From: Eimeria necatrix | Lineage: Eukaryota > Apicomplexa > Conoidasida > Eucoccidiorida > Eimeriidae | Length of the DNA stretch: 23,634 nucleotides | Direction of reading: 5' to 3' | Assembly (NCBI RefSeq): GCF_000499385.1 | Contig: NW_013654394.1 | Coordinates: forward strand, 1 to 23,634 | Translations under genes and position numbers: made by a program | Notes under the pieces: model-generated | What the model was told of the DNA's origin: nothing | What the model saw: the letters and a program-made list of their open reading frames with translations, nothing else | The model's database searches: none | Shown: one piece after another, positions 11,361-21,152 of the stretch | Layout: each line of letters starts with the position of its first letter | Numbering within the stretch: position 1 is the stretch's first letter

Positions 11361-12637
11361 ATGAACGACCGTGAGGGTCATCGCCTGTGAGTTTCTCTCT
11401 CGTATTCTTTCGTTTAGTGGCTCTTTGCGCGTTTCTAGTTCAAGTTGGCTGCACGCGGCTGCGACCCGGTACTATTCGTGGAAAGCTGCGGCGAAACAGC
11501 CTTCACTTTGTCTGAATTTTCAAAGTTTATTATTTAAATTGTGTTGCATGCAGAGATGGGCTTACGTGGAAGCGAGAATCCCTAGATGGCGACCTGCGAG
11601 CAGCAGGCCGACGCAGGGAAGCCTATGGGTCTCAGCCGCAGTACCCGATGGGCGTGGCTCGAGCAGGGGATATGAACATCAGCAGCAGCAGCAGCAACAG
11701 CAATGCGAACACCAGCAGCAGCAGCAGCAACGGCTTCCGCAGGTTCGCCCCTGCAGCTCACGCCTCCAGTGCTGATGTGGACAGAGGCTTCGGAGCGCTG
11801 CGTTCCGGGTCTGCGCAGAAGCCCACGGGATGGTCTTCTAGCCAGAGCGTGTCTTACCCGGTAGCTTCTGCTGCTTCTGCTGCTGCTGCTGGCGGAGGCA
11901 CTGCAGCAGCAGCGATGCAGCAGCAACGCAAAGGCCACAGCGCTGCCCCTGCAGCGTGCCCGGCGGCTCGAGGCAGCTTCTCAGGCATCCGGCGGCAGCC
12001 CCAAGCAGCGGAAGCAGCAGCACCTGCAGCAGCAGCAGCAGCAGCAGCAGCAGGACAGCAGTACCGCGGTCGTGTCCCAGGAAAGGGCCCCACGAGCCCT
12101 GTGCATGCAGAACCCACCAGTCGGCAGCCCAGCAGCCCCGGAGACGCATGCAACGGCTTTGCTGCGCTGCGGCGGGACAACAGCAGCAGCAAAGCCAGCC
12201 AGGACACTCCGGGGGGTCCCGAGGCCCCCGCCGGGCCCCGAAGGGAGGGCGTGGGGGCCCCTGCGGGGGCCCCCACGACCGCCGGGGGGGCCCCCGGGGG
12301 GGCCCCTGGGGGGGCCCCCCGGGGGGCCCCGGGGAACTCGCCCGAAACAGCTTCTGGAGGGTCTCCCGCGGGGGCCCCTGAGGGGCCCCCAGCCCTCGTT
12401 TGGTAGCCCCGGCGGGCGCTGACGCGGGAGGAGGAGCTTCGTCGCAGCGTGAAGTCTTTGTTGAACAAACTGACAATTGAAAAGTTTAGTGTTATTTCGG
12501 AAAAGATTGCAAACATTCTCGAGGGTTCTTTGGAAAACAACGAAGAAGTGCGGCTCATTGTGGACGCCATGATCGACAAGGCCGTCACCGAGCCCGACTG
12601 GTCAGAAATGTATGCGGACCTCTGCCAGGTGCGTCGG

Positions 12638-12686
<49 letters not shown>

Positions 12687-13082
12687 GCTGTGGATTTGCT
12701 GCTGGTGGGGATTTGGGGTGGGCTTTTGCTGCTGGTGGGTGTGTGCGCGTCCGCCCTTGCTGCTGCTGGCGTTGTTGCAGCATGCTTGCATCGTAGGCTG
12801 CTGCTGCTGCTGCTGGATTTAAGTGAATTTCTGCTGCTGCTGCTGCTGCTGCTGCTGTGGCGTATGCAGCTGCTGCAGTGGCGCAGCGTGGCGCCCTACG
12901 GCGACCCCGAAACGATCAGGAAGACTGCGTTCATGTTGAGTCTTTTGACGAGAATTCAGGAGGAGTTCGAGGCGATGCCGTCGTGAGTTTTATTTCAATT
13001 CAATTCATCAGACTTTTCCACTTTTTCTCACTTGCAATCCGCCTGCAGAGGCTACTGTGCTGGAAGCATGAGCATCCGCCGC

Positions 13083-13118
<36 letters not shown>

Positions 13119-15799
13119 AGTGTGTTGCAGCCGCGGGTGTGCGGGAGCGCGGAGGAGCAGCAGCAAGAAGAGGCTCGGCTGAAGCGGCGGGTGATGGGAG
13201 TTGTGAAGTTGATTGGAGAATTATTTCATCGGAAACTCTTGGGATTCAAAGTGGTCAACGATGTTGTTGTGGAACTGGTGATGCGCAGCGAACAGCCAGA
13301 CGAACACCTCGTCGAGTGCTTCTTGCAGCTCATCGCCACTGTCGGTGAGGCCAACTTTCTTTTTGAACTCTTCCTTTTTTTTATTTTGTCTAATCTACTC
13401 TTTTTGAACACTTCCATTTCTGTTTTTGTCTAATCTGAGTCCAACTAATCCTTTTGAACACTTCCATTTTTGTTTTTTGTCTAATCTACTCTTTTTGAAC
13501 ACTTCCATTTTTGTTTTTGTCCAATCTGAGTCCAACTACTCTTTTTGAACAGTTCCATTTTTTGTTTTTTTGTCTATGAATCCAAGTACTCTTTTTGAAC
13601 ACTTCCATTTTTTATTTTGTCTAATCTGAGTCCAACTAATCTTTTTGAACACTTCCATTTTTTTTTGTCTAGGCTGAGTCCAACAAATCTTTTTGAACAC
13701 TTCCATTTTTTTGTCTTTTTTTGTCTAACCTGAGTCCAACAAATCCTTTTGAACACTTCCATTTTTGTTTTTTGTCTAATCTTCGCCGCTTTGTCTTCCT
13801 GTGCCGCCGCGCCGCGGCGCCTGTTTCCTTTCTGCAGCTCTCGCAGCTACATGCTGGTCAATTTCTCGGTCTTTTGCCGGGAGTTTGCTAATTAATTCTT
13901 TTCGATTTATGTCTTTAACTTTATTATTGTCTTTTTGTTGTCTGATCTATTTCGTCCTCCTTGGAGTCACTTGTTTGGCCTCTGGCGCGCCCCGGGAATC
14001 AACGCAGCCTTGCAGTGTGCCTGTTCCACTCTGTTTCTGTTCTATTGGGCTTCTATTACTTCTTCATCTGAGTTTTTTTATTAATAATTCGTCTTTTATA
14101 TTCTTATACTTCGTTTCGTCCTCTCACTCGTGTGAGATGAGCAAATTCTGCAGCTGCCGCGGCACTTGTGCAAATGGGGTCCCACCTCAATACTTTGCAG
14201 ATATGCGAATTGTAAATATTCTTAACTCTTCGTCTGTGGATGAGATTTTATGGCTTCATATGCTTATACACTTCATGTACACACATATTTATCGAAATAT
14301 GGTGCAATGAATATATATATTTACGTGTGTGTGTAAGAAGGCTAGCACGGCAGAACAAAGCTTGCTGTGGCAGCAGCAGCAGCCGCGCAGCAGAGGGCAG
14401 CTGCTTTATTATTTTTTCTGTGTTTATGAATTGTTTGTTCAGGTTACTTCATTGATCAAAATCCGAAACTGAAGATTGTGCTGGACAGTTGGTTTGGGCG
14501 TTTGCGGGAACTCCAAAGCAAAAGCTGCTACTCCAAGAGGATCAAATGTGTTATTCAGGTGAAGCTGCCTCCTTATTCATCTACTTTTGGCTTTTTGTAC
14601 ATTTCTTTATTCATTTTTTTGTCTATTTATCCAGTTGCTGACCGTTCCTAAGACTATTCTGTTTCTTCTATTTCTGGTACTTTATATTTTCTGAACGAAC
14701 GGAAGAAATAGAGAATATAAGCCTTTTTTTTCGTTCTTTTGTTCGTTCCTGGGAAGTTCCTTTATTTATTCTTCTTTTGCTTAATTGTATTTTGTTTTAT
14801 TTTTGATTTTCCTTTTCCAGGACACTATTGATATGCGGCGGGCGGAATGGCGCAAAAAAATTCACAAGGAAAGAGCCAAGGCCTTGGACGCATTGCATGA
14901 CCAAGTGAGATAAAAAATCGGCAATTGAATCAGTGGAGTTAATTAAAAAATAAATAAAATAATTAACAATTGAAGGATTCAAAAATAGAAATAAACCAAT
15001 AATTGGAATGAATGGGGGAAACGGAGGATTAATTGGTACTAAAGAATGGCCGGCGGTTGGGCTTGGCGCCGAAGCAGTGTTGAAAGTTGAACATGAACGA
15101 AGTAGTATTTATTGATCCATTCATGCCTCTTTTCCTTGACTATCCCGTTAAATAAGAATTAATGAATTAAGAAGTAAATAAACTAATTTGTTTGGCTGAT
15201 TTAATGTCCGTTTTCAGCTTGAGACAGAAGAAGTGCTGGGCGGAGCTGTGCACGCGGCGCAGTATGGAAACATAATTGTAGTGGGGGAGAGGACTAATTT
15301 GGTGGGTTTCTTTCTTTTCAAATTGAATTTTATTTTTAATTTGTCCGGTTTTGTTTGTTTGATCCTGCCAACACTGCCTCACGTCTTCTAGAGCAAGAGT
15401 TTTCATTCATTTAGAAACGAAATTGCTTGTCTCGTCGCTTCTTGTTTATCTTTGCCGACAATTGTCTTTACTGATGCATGCATGCGTTTTCTTATTTGTA
15501 TTCTCTTCTTTTATTTTGTCCCAGTTGGATTGTTCACTTTTTGTCTTTTTATTTCCGTGGCTTGTCGAGTCTTCCAGTGAAGTTCGCACAACTTGTACAT
15601 AGATGCCTATTGCCTCTGGTCAAACCAATTTAATGTATATTTTTTTTAATTGTTTTTTCTTTCTATTTATTCTTTTGTTTTGCTTCAGAACGGCCAGTAC
15701 TTGGATTATTTGAAGGAGCAGGAAAACAAATACCAAGAAAGAGTGAAAAACCGATTGGCCGCAGCTGCGGCGCGCGGCAGCGCAACAATGAATAAATAG
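11361..15799 (+). CDS. eIF4G-type MIF4G-domain protein, nine exons, 558 residues
   Basis: MIF4G domains are helical scaffolds that bind eIF4A in eIF4G, Paip1 and relatives. My exons: 11361-11386, 11554-12250, 12407-12628, 12870-12982, 13121-13344, 14443-14558, 14821-14904, 15218-15301, 15689-15799. All phases agree. Residues 1-241 are low-complexity (Ser, Gln, Ala, Gly-Pro). The domain begins at about 245 with LRRSVKSLLNKLTIEKF, then DKAVTEPDWSEMYADLC, QEEFE, VVKLIGELFHRKLL and FLQLIATVG joined to YFIDQNPK, and SKRIKCVIQ joined to DTIDMRRAEW, as in eIF4G. A basic, charged tail ends the protein. I see no MA3 domain and no Tyr-x4-Leu eIF4E-binding motif, so it may act more like Paip1. Uncertain points: the 12251-12406 intron removes an in-frame TAG at 12404, with only a weak donor (GTGGGG); exon 5 could start at 13049, adding a poly-Cys run. 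Confidence 0.9.
12205..12340 (+). repeat. G-run/C-run palindromic repeat near the MIF4G domain start
   Basis: Alternating blocks of four to eight G and four to six C (GGGGCCCC-like) run through here. Read as protein in the upstream frame they give Gly-Ala-Pro repeats. In the gene model most of the array falls inside the proposed intron 12251-12406. Homopolymer length errors in such sequence are common, so a sequencing slip is an alternative explanation of the frame and stop problem at 12404. Confidence 0.8.
12639..12683 (+). repeat. Perfect (CTG)15 microsatellite at an intron start
   Basis: Fifteen CTG units begin ten bases after the GTGCGT donor at 12629 in the MIF4G gene. A second, interrupted CTG cluster (12797-12858) lies just before the acceptor at 12869. 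They explain the long poly-Leu and poly-Ala frames seen on both strands. Confidence 0.9.
13081..13120 (+). repeat. CTG run ending in a candidate 3' splice site
   Basis: The run ends in CTGCAG at 13120, which serves as a splice acceptor in my model of MIF4G exon 5. The alternative acceptor at 13048 (CCTGCAG) keeps the same phase and would translate this run as about eleven Cys. Both readings are open; RNA reads would settle it. Confidence 0.7.
13351..13788 (+). repeat. Intronic T-rich minisatellite, about nine units of 41-56 bp
   Basis: Each unit runs CTTTTTGAACACTTCCATTT, a variable T/G-rich stretch, TGTCTAATCTGAGTCCAAC, then A(C/A)(T/A)AT. About nine copies stand head to tail with length changes mostly in the T runs. 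The whole array lies in the MIF4G intron 13345-14442. The first unit starts almost directly after the GTGAGG donor, and its CCAACTTT is a degraded unit end. Confidence 0.93.
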
Positions 15800-16237
15800 A
15801 TAAAATGAAATTAAATAAATAAATAGTGAATAAGCGGAAATAATTTTATTTGAGGAGTTGTTAGTGTGCAGAAATAATAGACATTTATACCAAGTGCAGC
15901 TGACGTAATTACCGCACGTTGTTTTCGTAGCAGCAGCAGCACCAACAGCTGCGGCAGCACCAGCAGCTGCTGCGGCTATCCGCAGCCTTACTTCCTTTTC
16001 ACTGGGAAAGAAGTCTAGTATTTAGATAAGGTAGCAGCAGCAGCAGCAACAGCTGCTACTGCTGCTGCTGTTGTTGCTCATTTGCAACTCAACAGCAGCA
16101 ACAGCACCAGCAGCAGCATCTGCTGCTGCTGGTTTTGTAGAATTTCGACCGCTGCGCCTCTGCGGCGCTTTTGTACATCAGAGGCCCAGGAGGGCCCCGA
16201 AAGTCCTCCATTATTACTGCTGCTGCTGCTGTTAGCT

Positions 16238-16268
<31 letters not shown>

Positions 16269-16448
16269 GCGGCAGTTGTAAGGAATACAGAATTTGTTCT
16301 GTGTTCCACGGCTGCAGCAGGGGCGCGGTGTGAGGGCATTTGCTGCTGCCGACAGCTCTTGCTGCTGCCAAAACAGCAAAAAGAAACGGCTGACAAACTC
16401 AGAAAAGCCTCGTCAAAGTTTATTGCTTCCAGCGTTGCTTTAACTATC
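15800..16448. other. Convergent intergenic region with CAG/CTG clusters
   Basis: This is the 3' flank of the MIF4G gene. It starts with AT-rich sequence holding several AATAAA-like words (15786-15835), then CAG clusters at about 15930-16130, a CTG cluster at 16216-16232 and a (GCA) run at 16240-16268. Frames on both strands are poly-Ala or poly-Ser by-products. I see no exon with a splice partner. Confidence 0.5.
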
Positions 16449-16510
16449 AGGGTTTAGGGTTTAGGGTTTGGGGTTTAGGGTTTATCTAGGGGTTAGGGTT
16501 TAGGGTTTAG
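16449..16510 (+). repeat. Telomere-type array, G-rich on the plus strand
   Basis: Imperfect TTTAGGG units, including one TTTGGGG variant and a break at TTATCTAGGGG. The orientation is opposite to the arrays at 16972 and 17096, with the GCTA block between them. Confidence 0.9.
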
Positions 16511-16549
16511 TTAGGAGCCGAAGGAGGCTGTGCTCTTGCTGGCAGTTAC

Positions 16550-16830
16550 GCTGGCAAGCTAGCTAGTTATGGGGCGCTAGTTGAGCCAGCTAGCTAGCTA
16601 GCTGGCAAGTGACTAGCAAGCTAGCCACCTGGGCTTCCGCGTCGCTAGCTAGCTAGCCAGCTATCTAGCGAGCTAGCTCCCTGGCTGGGCATCTGTGCCG
16701 CTAGCTGGCTAGCTAGCTACCTAGCTGGCTATTTGCGTTTCTGGCTAGCTAGCTGGATATCCGGGTAGCTAGCTAGCTAGCGAGCTAGCTAGCTGGACAC
16801 TCACATTGTGAGCTAGTTAGCTAGCTGGGT
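16550..16830. repeat. GCTA/CTAG tetramer block with higher-order units
   Basis: Runs of GCTAGCTAGC alternate with short spacers such as TGGGCTTCCGCGTC, TGGGCATCTGTGCC and TGGACACTCACATTG, giving rough higher-order units of 40-60 bases. Because GCTAGC is its own reverse complement, the block is largely self-complementary and could fold into cruciforms or slipped structures. No reading frame of note crosses it because TAG is frequent. Confidence 0.93.
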
Positions 16831-16971
16831 ATTCAGATTCTCAGAGGCTAAATATCTGCGCAGGGCCAATCAGACACTGGTGCTGCTGCTGGCTTAGCCT
16901 TGGAATGGGATGTCTTGTTTCTTTTTTTAATTTTACATTTATTTGTTTGCCACTAAATGGCACATAGATGG

Positions 16972-17015
16972 AAACCCTAAACCCTAAGTCCTAAACCCTA
17001 AAGTGAGGGTTTAGG
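16972..17015 (-). repeat. Telomere-type units forming an inverted repeat
   Basis: C-rich CCCTAAA units at 16972-17002 meet a G-rich unit at 17006-17015. CCTAAACCCT (16990-16999) and AGGGTTTAGG (17006-17015) are perfect reverse complements around a 6-base loop, so this is a head-to-head junction of telomere-type sequence. Confidence 0.9.
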
Positions 17016-17095
17016 CCTGAACCCTGAAGACTTCTCGGGCCCTGAAGCGGCTTCTAAGGCAGTGGCTTGGGGCTGCGACTGTGGGCAGCAGCTCC

Positions 17096-17134
17096 AAACC
17101 CTACGCTAAACCCTAAACCCTAAACCCTAAACCC
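17096..17134 (-). repeat. Telomere-type array just after a stop codon
   Basis: About five CCCTAAA units (one altered to CCCTACG) lie 11-49 bases beyond the stop codon of the minus-strand gene at 17145. In that gene's sense strand the array reads TTTAGGG and would be in its 3' UTR. Confidence 0.9.
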
Positions 17135-17144
17135 TTGTGCAGGT

Positions 17145-18756
17145 TTACTTGAGGGTTGCCAGAGCAACAAAAGCCCAGTAGCTGCGCGGCAGCCACTCTC
17201 TTTCAGCCCTATGCATGCAGCTTTTTGCTGCTGAGCGCAGCCGCGCGCTTACTGTTTGCTGCTTCACCAAGTTCCACAAAGGGTACTTGGGGGCCCCCAA
17301 AGGGGCCCCCAGAGGGGCCTCCAGGGGGGCCCCCAAGGGGTCCTGGGGGCCCCCTACATGCTGCTGCGTTGACCTGTGTGCTGCTGCTGTGCGGTAGAGC
17401 AATTGAGAAGTGCGGATGCACCCCGTGGTTTCTGTGCTGCAGCAGCAGCAATTGCAGCCGAAGTGATGCACTTGGTGCAGCAGCAGCAGCAGCAGCAACT
17501 GATGCTGCAGCGCAGCAGCTGGGACAACCGCTGCAGCGACGCAGCCATTGGGGGTGGACCGTTCAGCTTGCTGCTGGACAGTGCTGTTGCCAGTGCTGCC
17601 GCGTGCTGCTGCTGCTGCTGCTGCTTGCTGCAGCAAGGTCTGTATTTGCTGCTGCACTAGGCCGTGGTGCTGCTGCGCCAGCAGCAACTCCGATTGCCAC
17701 TGCTGCTGCGTGTCTGCTTCTGCACTAGTAGCAGCAGCAACGCCGCCTAGGGGAATGGCCCAGCAGGGAGTTCTGCTGCTGCTGCTGCTGCTGCTGCTGT
17801 GCAAGTGCAGCAAAGCCCCTACTGTCTTGCACAGCTGCAGCAGCAGCGCCTCGCCCACAGGAAAGTACGCGCGGCCAGTTTGGCACGGGTCCACTTCCAG
17901 CTGCAGCAGCTCCTCCATAGAAAGCAAACTGCTGGCAGCAGCAGCAGCAGCAGCTGCTGCTGCTCCTGCTGGGGCAGATAGCGAGGGGAGCTGGGGGCCC
18001 TCTTGAGCTTTACCCTCCATCTCATTCTGCTGCTTCTCGCTGCTGCTGCTGCTGTTCTTGCTGCTGCTGCTGCTGCTGCAGTGCCACGGGTCTTGCATCA
18101 GCGCTGAGTCCACGAGCCGGGCAGCCAGGGCATCGATCTCGAGAGCCTGCCCGCTGTGCTGCTTCTGCTGCTGCTGCTGCTGCTGCTGCAGCTCTGGCTG
18201 CAGCACGGGCTGCGGCACTAGCGCCTCGACAGACACAGCAGCAAAACCGAGAGGGTTCGCCACAGCCTCAGCAAATGCAGCAGCAATTAGAGCCATGTGG
18301 CTGTCGGGGCACAGCAGCAGCTGCTGCTGCGCCCACAGAGCGCACTGCGCCCAGCAGCCTGCTGCTGCAGCAGGAGTTGCCGGAGCAGCAGCAGCAGCAG
18401 CTGCTGCTGCTGCTGCAGCAGACGCGTGCGTCGGTTGTGGGTCGTCCCATTTCTGGGCAGTGGGCGTCCTTTCCTTGTCTGCTGCTGCTTCGGCAACTGC
18501 AGCAGCAGCAGCAGCAGCAGCAGCAACGCTGGCCTCGACCTGGCTGCATGCACTGCTATAAACTGAAAAACAGGCTAAGACCCTAAGACACAATTGCTGC
18601 AAAGCACTTTCTGTAAGACACAGGGCCTCAGAAGGGGGGCCCCCCAGGGGCTCTCTGTGCATGCGCAGCACAGCGTGGGCCCCTTGGGGGGCCCCCGGTT
18701 CTTCTTCAGCTGCTGCTGCCAGGAGGGCCCCCCCCTCCTGCAGCAGCAGGCCCGCA

Positions 18757-18789
<33 letters not shown>

Positions 18790-18975
18790 TTCTCGGCAGC
18801 TGTCTCGGGCCCCAGGTGCAGCAACAGCTGCTGCGCCCGGCGGCTGCGCTGCTGCTGCTGCTGCAGCAACTTGCTGCAGCTGCTGCCCCCAGCAAAAGCT
18901 GACAAGAACTGCAGCAGCAAATTGCCCTCGGATTGGCCTCCCCGGGGCTCCACGAGTCTGAGGGTGTCGGGTAGT

Positions 18976-19007
<32 letters not shown>

Positions 19008-19209
19008 GCTGCAGGAACTCCCCCCCTCTCTGCTGCGGCGCAGCGGGGCACGGCTGCTGCTGCCCCCCAGCAGCAGCAGCAAACCCTCGAGACCCACAGA
19101 CTCGCAGCAGCTGAAGTGGGGCCCCCCCTGCTGCAGCAGCAGCCGCTGCCGCAGCGAAGGGTAGAAGGAAGCAGGGCAGGGCCCATCCCTTGCTGGCGCT
19201 GCTGCTGCG

Positions 19210-19244
<35 letters not shown>

Positions 19245-19453
19245 CTGCTGGCTGTCTGTGGCGGCGCTGCTGTCGCTAGCAGCAAGCTCCAGAGCGGGCA
19301 GCAGCAGGTGCAGCAGCGGCTGCTGCTGCAGCGGCAGCAAAATGCGGGTCAAGTAAGACCACAGCAGCACAGGCAGCAGCCCCGCGAGGACTCCCCTAAC
19401 ATAAGCGACGCACTGACACCTGGAGATGGCCAGCAGCAAGCAGGCGCGGCAGC

Positions 19454-19484
<31 letters not shown>

Positions 19485-20015
19485 TTGTGCTGCAGCAGCA
19501 GCAGCGCATGCACTCCAAGGCAAGTCTCTCCTGTCTCTCCCTCCTCTTGAATTTGTTCGAGACAAAGAATTAACACTTAAAAACCGACGCAGAGAAGAGC
19601 TGCTCTTTCGGCTGCCCTTTGGCAGCAAACAAGCGGGCGAGCTCCCCTTGGGGGCCCCCCCTGGGGGCCCCCACACAGAAGGCAGGCCCCAGCCATTGGG
19701 GAAAGCCATGCCAGCTACGGGAGTGGGCTCGTCTGGAGGGTCAAGTGGGTACGATTCTGCTGCTGGGGGCCCCCCGGGGGGCCCCTCTGCTGCGTCGAAT
19801 GGGGGGCCCCCCAGGGGGCCCCCCAGGGGGCCCCCCGGGGGGCCCCCCGGGGGGCCCCCCGGGGGGCCCCCCAGGGGGGACGGGTCAGCGCTTGGGTCCT
19901 TTAGTGCTGCTGCTTGCCAGTGAGGAGCCTCCAAAGGGTTAAGAGTTTTAAGAATGAAATCTGCTTCGTCACAGAGTTTCCAAAGAGAAGCCAGGAAGTG
20001 CAGCAGCGGGTCTTG

Positions 20016-20048
<33 letters not shown>

Positions 20049-20739
20049 GCTGCTGCTGCTGCCGCTGCTGCTGCTGCTTCTGCTGCTGCTGCTGCTGCTG
20101 CAGGTGCACACCAGCAGCAGGAAGGCTGAGTAAAGCATGCTGCTGCTGCGCAGGCGGCAGCAAAAATGAAAAACTCGAAATAAAACTGACAAACAAAAAT
20201 AAGAGGGGCCCCACAGCTGCCGCTCGCTGTGAGACTGCCGCCGGCTCTCCTGCACAGCGGGCACGTGGTAGGGGCAGCTGCGCGCAGCAGCAGCAGCAGC
20301 AGCAGCAGCGGCAGCAGCAGCAGCAGCAGCAGCAGCGGCAGCAGCAGCATAGAAGGGGATTCGCTTGTGTTTGTTTTCTTGCGCGTAAATCTTTGCAGCA
20401 AAAGCAAATTAATAAAATTGAAGTTTGAACAAAATGAATAAAAATATATTCAGATGAAGAAAATATGAAATATGATTTATATAATTTATAACGAGCTATA
20501 CTATATGGTGCAGCGCAGCTGCTGCTGCTTTGCTGCTGCTGCTTTGCTGCTGCTGCTTTGCTGCTGCTGCTTTGCTGCTGCTGCTTTGCTGCTGGCCTTA
20601 CTTGCAAAAGGCTCCTTCATTGGCTCTGGGGGCCTCGCTGGGAACCAAAAGCTGCAGCAGCAAAGAGTGGAGGTGCTGCAGCGCAGCAGAAAAGGCAATG
20701 GGATCAGTTGGGGGGAAACGCGCAGCAGCAGAAACACCC

Positions 20740-20780
<41 letters not shown>

Positions 20781-20931
20781 TGGGGGGCCGTCCTGTGCTA
20801 GGGGAAGCTGCAGGCGAGTTAGTGGAAGCTCAGAGAGGGCAACAGCGCGGCAGAAGTCCTGGAACAAGAGGACGCTTCGGATTCCACTTTCTGGTCCCTG
20901 CTGCCGCCGCTGCTGCTGCTGCTGCTGCTGC

Positions 20932-20970
<39 letters not shown>

Positions 20971-21152
20971 GGCCTTGGAAGGCCCGCTGCAGCTGATAGC
21001 TGCGCCACGCCGAGGCCAAATGCTGCTAGGGAGTGGAGGATGGCGGAGATCAGCGGATCGTCAAGTTCAGCAGCTTCGTCGCAGGGGCCCTCAGCAGCAG
21101 CGCAGGGCTCTTCCGCTGCTTCCTGCACTGGAAAGGCAGCAACTGCATGCAT
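17145..21152 (-). CDS. Large homopolymer-rich hypothetical protein, two-exon model, about 1183 residues
   Basis: I do not recognise a family. Exon 1 (21152-20602) starts at an ATG and ends in GCCTTTTGCAA before a GTAAGG donor. Exon 2 (20145-17145) begins after GCGCAG, and the phase (2+1) fits, restoring an open frame to TAA at 17147. Mixed-composition, helix-like stretches include DDPLISAILHSLAAFGLGVA, LLHFLASLWKLCDEADFILK, ALIAAAFAEAVANP and SMEELLQLEVDP, separated by Ala, Gln, Ser and Leu runs and Gly-Gly-Pro-Pro repeats. One hydrophobic stretch (GVLAGLLPVLLWSYL) could cross a membrane. CAG repeats lack stops in all frames, so length alone is weak evidence; the unique segments and the matching splice phase are what support it. 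Several equivalent CAG acceptors exist near 20145. More introns are possible, and the gene may start upstream of 21152. Confidence 0.5.
17287..17352. repeat. GGGGCCCC-type repeat near the 3' end of the gene
   Basis: Blocks of G and C separated by AA or AG read on the minus strand as Gly-Ala-Pro-Leu repeats near the end of the large hypothetical protein. A similar block lies at about 18638-18735. Confidence 0.75.
19801..19878. repeat. Six-and-a-half C6G6 palindromic dodecamers
   Basis: The stretch is a nearly perfect alternation of six G and six C with a 12-base period; the only departures are A for G at the first base of some G blocks. On the minus strand each dodecamer is exactly four codons, Gly-Gly-Pro-Pro, so the repeat keeps the reading frame of the large hypothetical protein. 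Each unit is a perfect palindrome. Confidence 0.93.
20518..20592. repeat. 14-bp tandem repeat in the intron
   Basis: About five units of CTGCTGCTGCTTTG lie just downstream (minus sense) of the GTAAGG donor at 20601. The rest of the intron is AT-rich, with a second GCA-rich cluster at about 20285-20348. Confidence 0.9.

Noticed and set aside
11838..12783. Long minus-strand frames opposite the MIF4G gene
   Set aside because: They are Pro-, Gly-, Gln- and Ala-rich shadows of the plus-strand leader; the plus strand carries the conserved MIF4G motifs with matching splice phases.
17156..20129. Several plus-strand frames of 90-170 codons opposite the large hypothetical gene
   Set aside because: They consist mainly of poly-Cys, poly-Leu, poly-Gln or Gly-Pro runs, are mutually overlapping, and lack mixed-composition segments.
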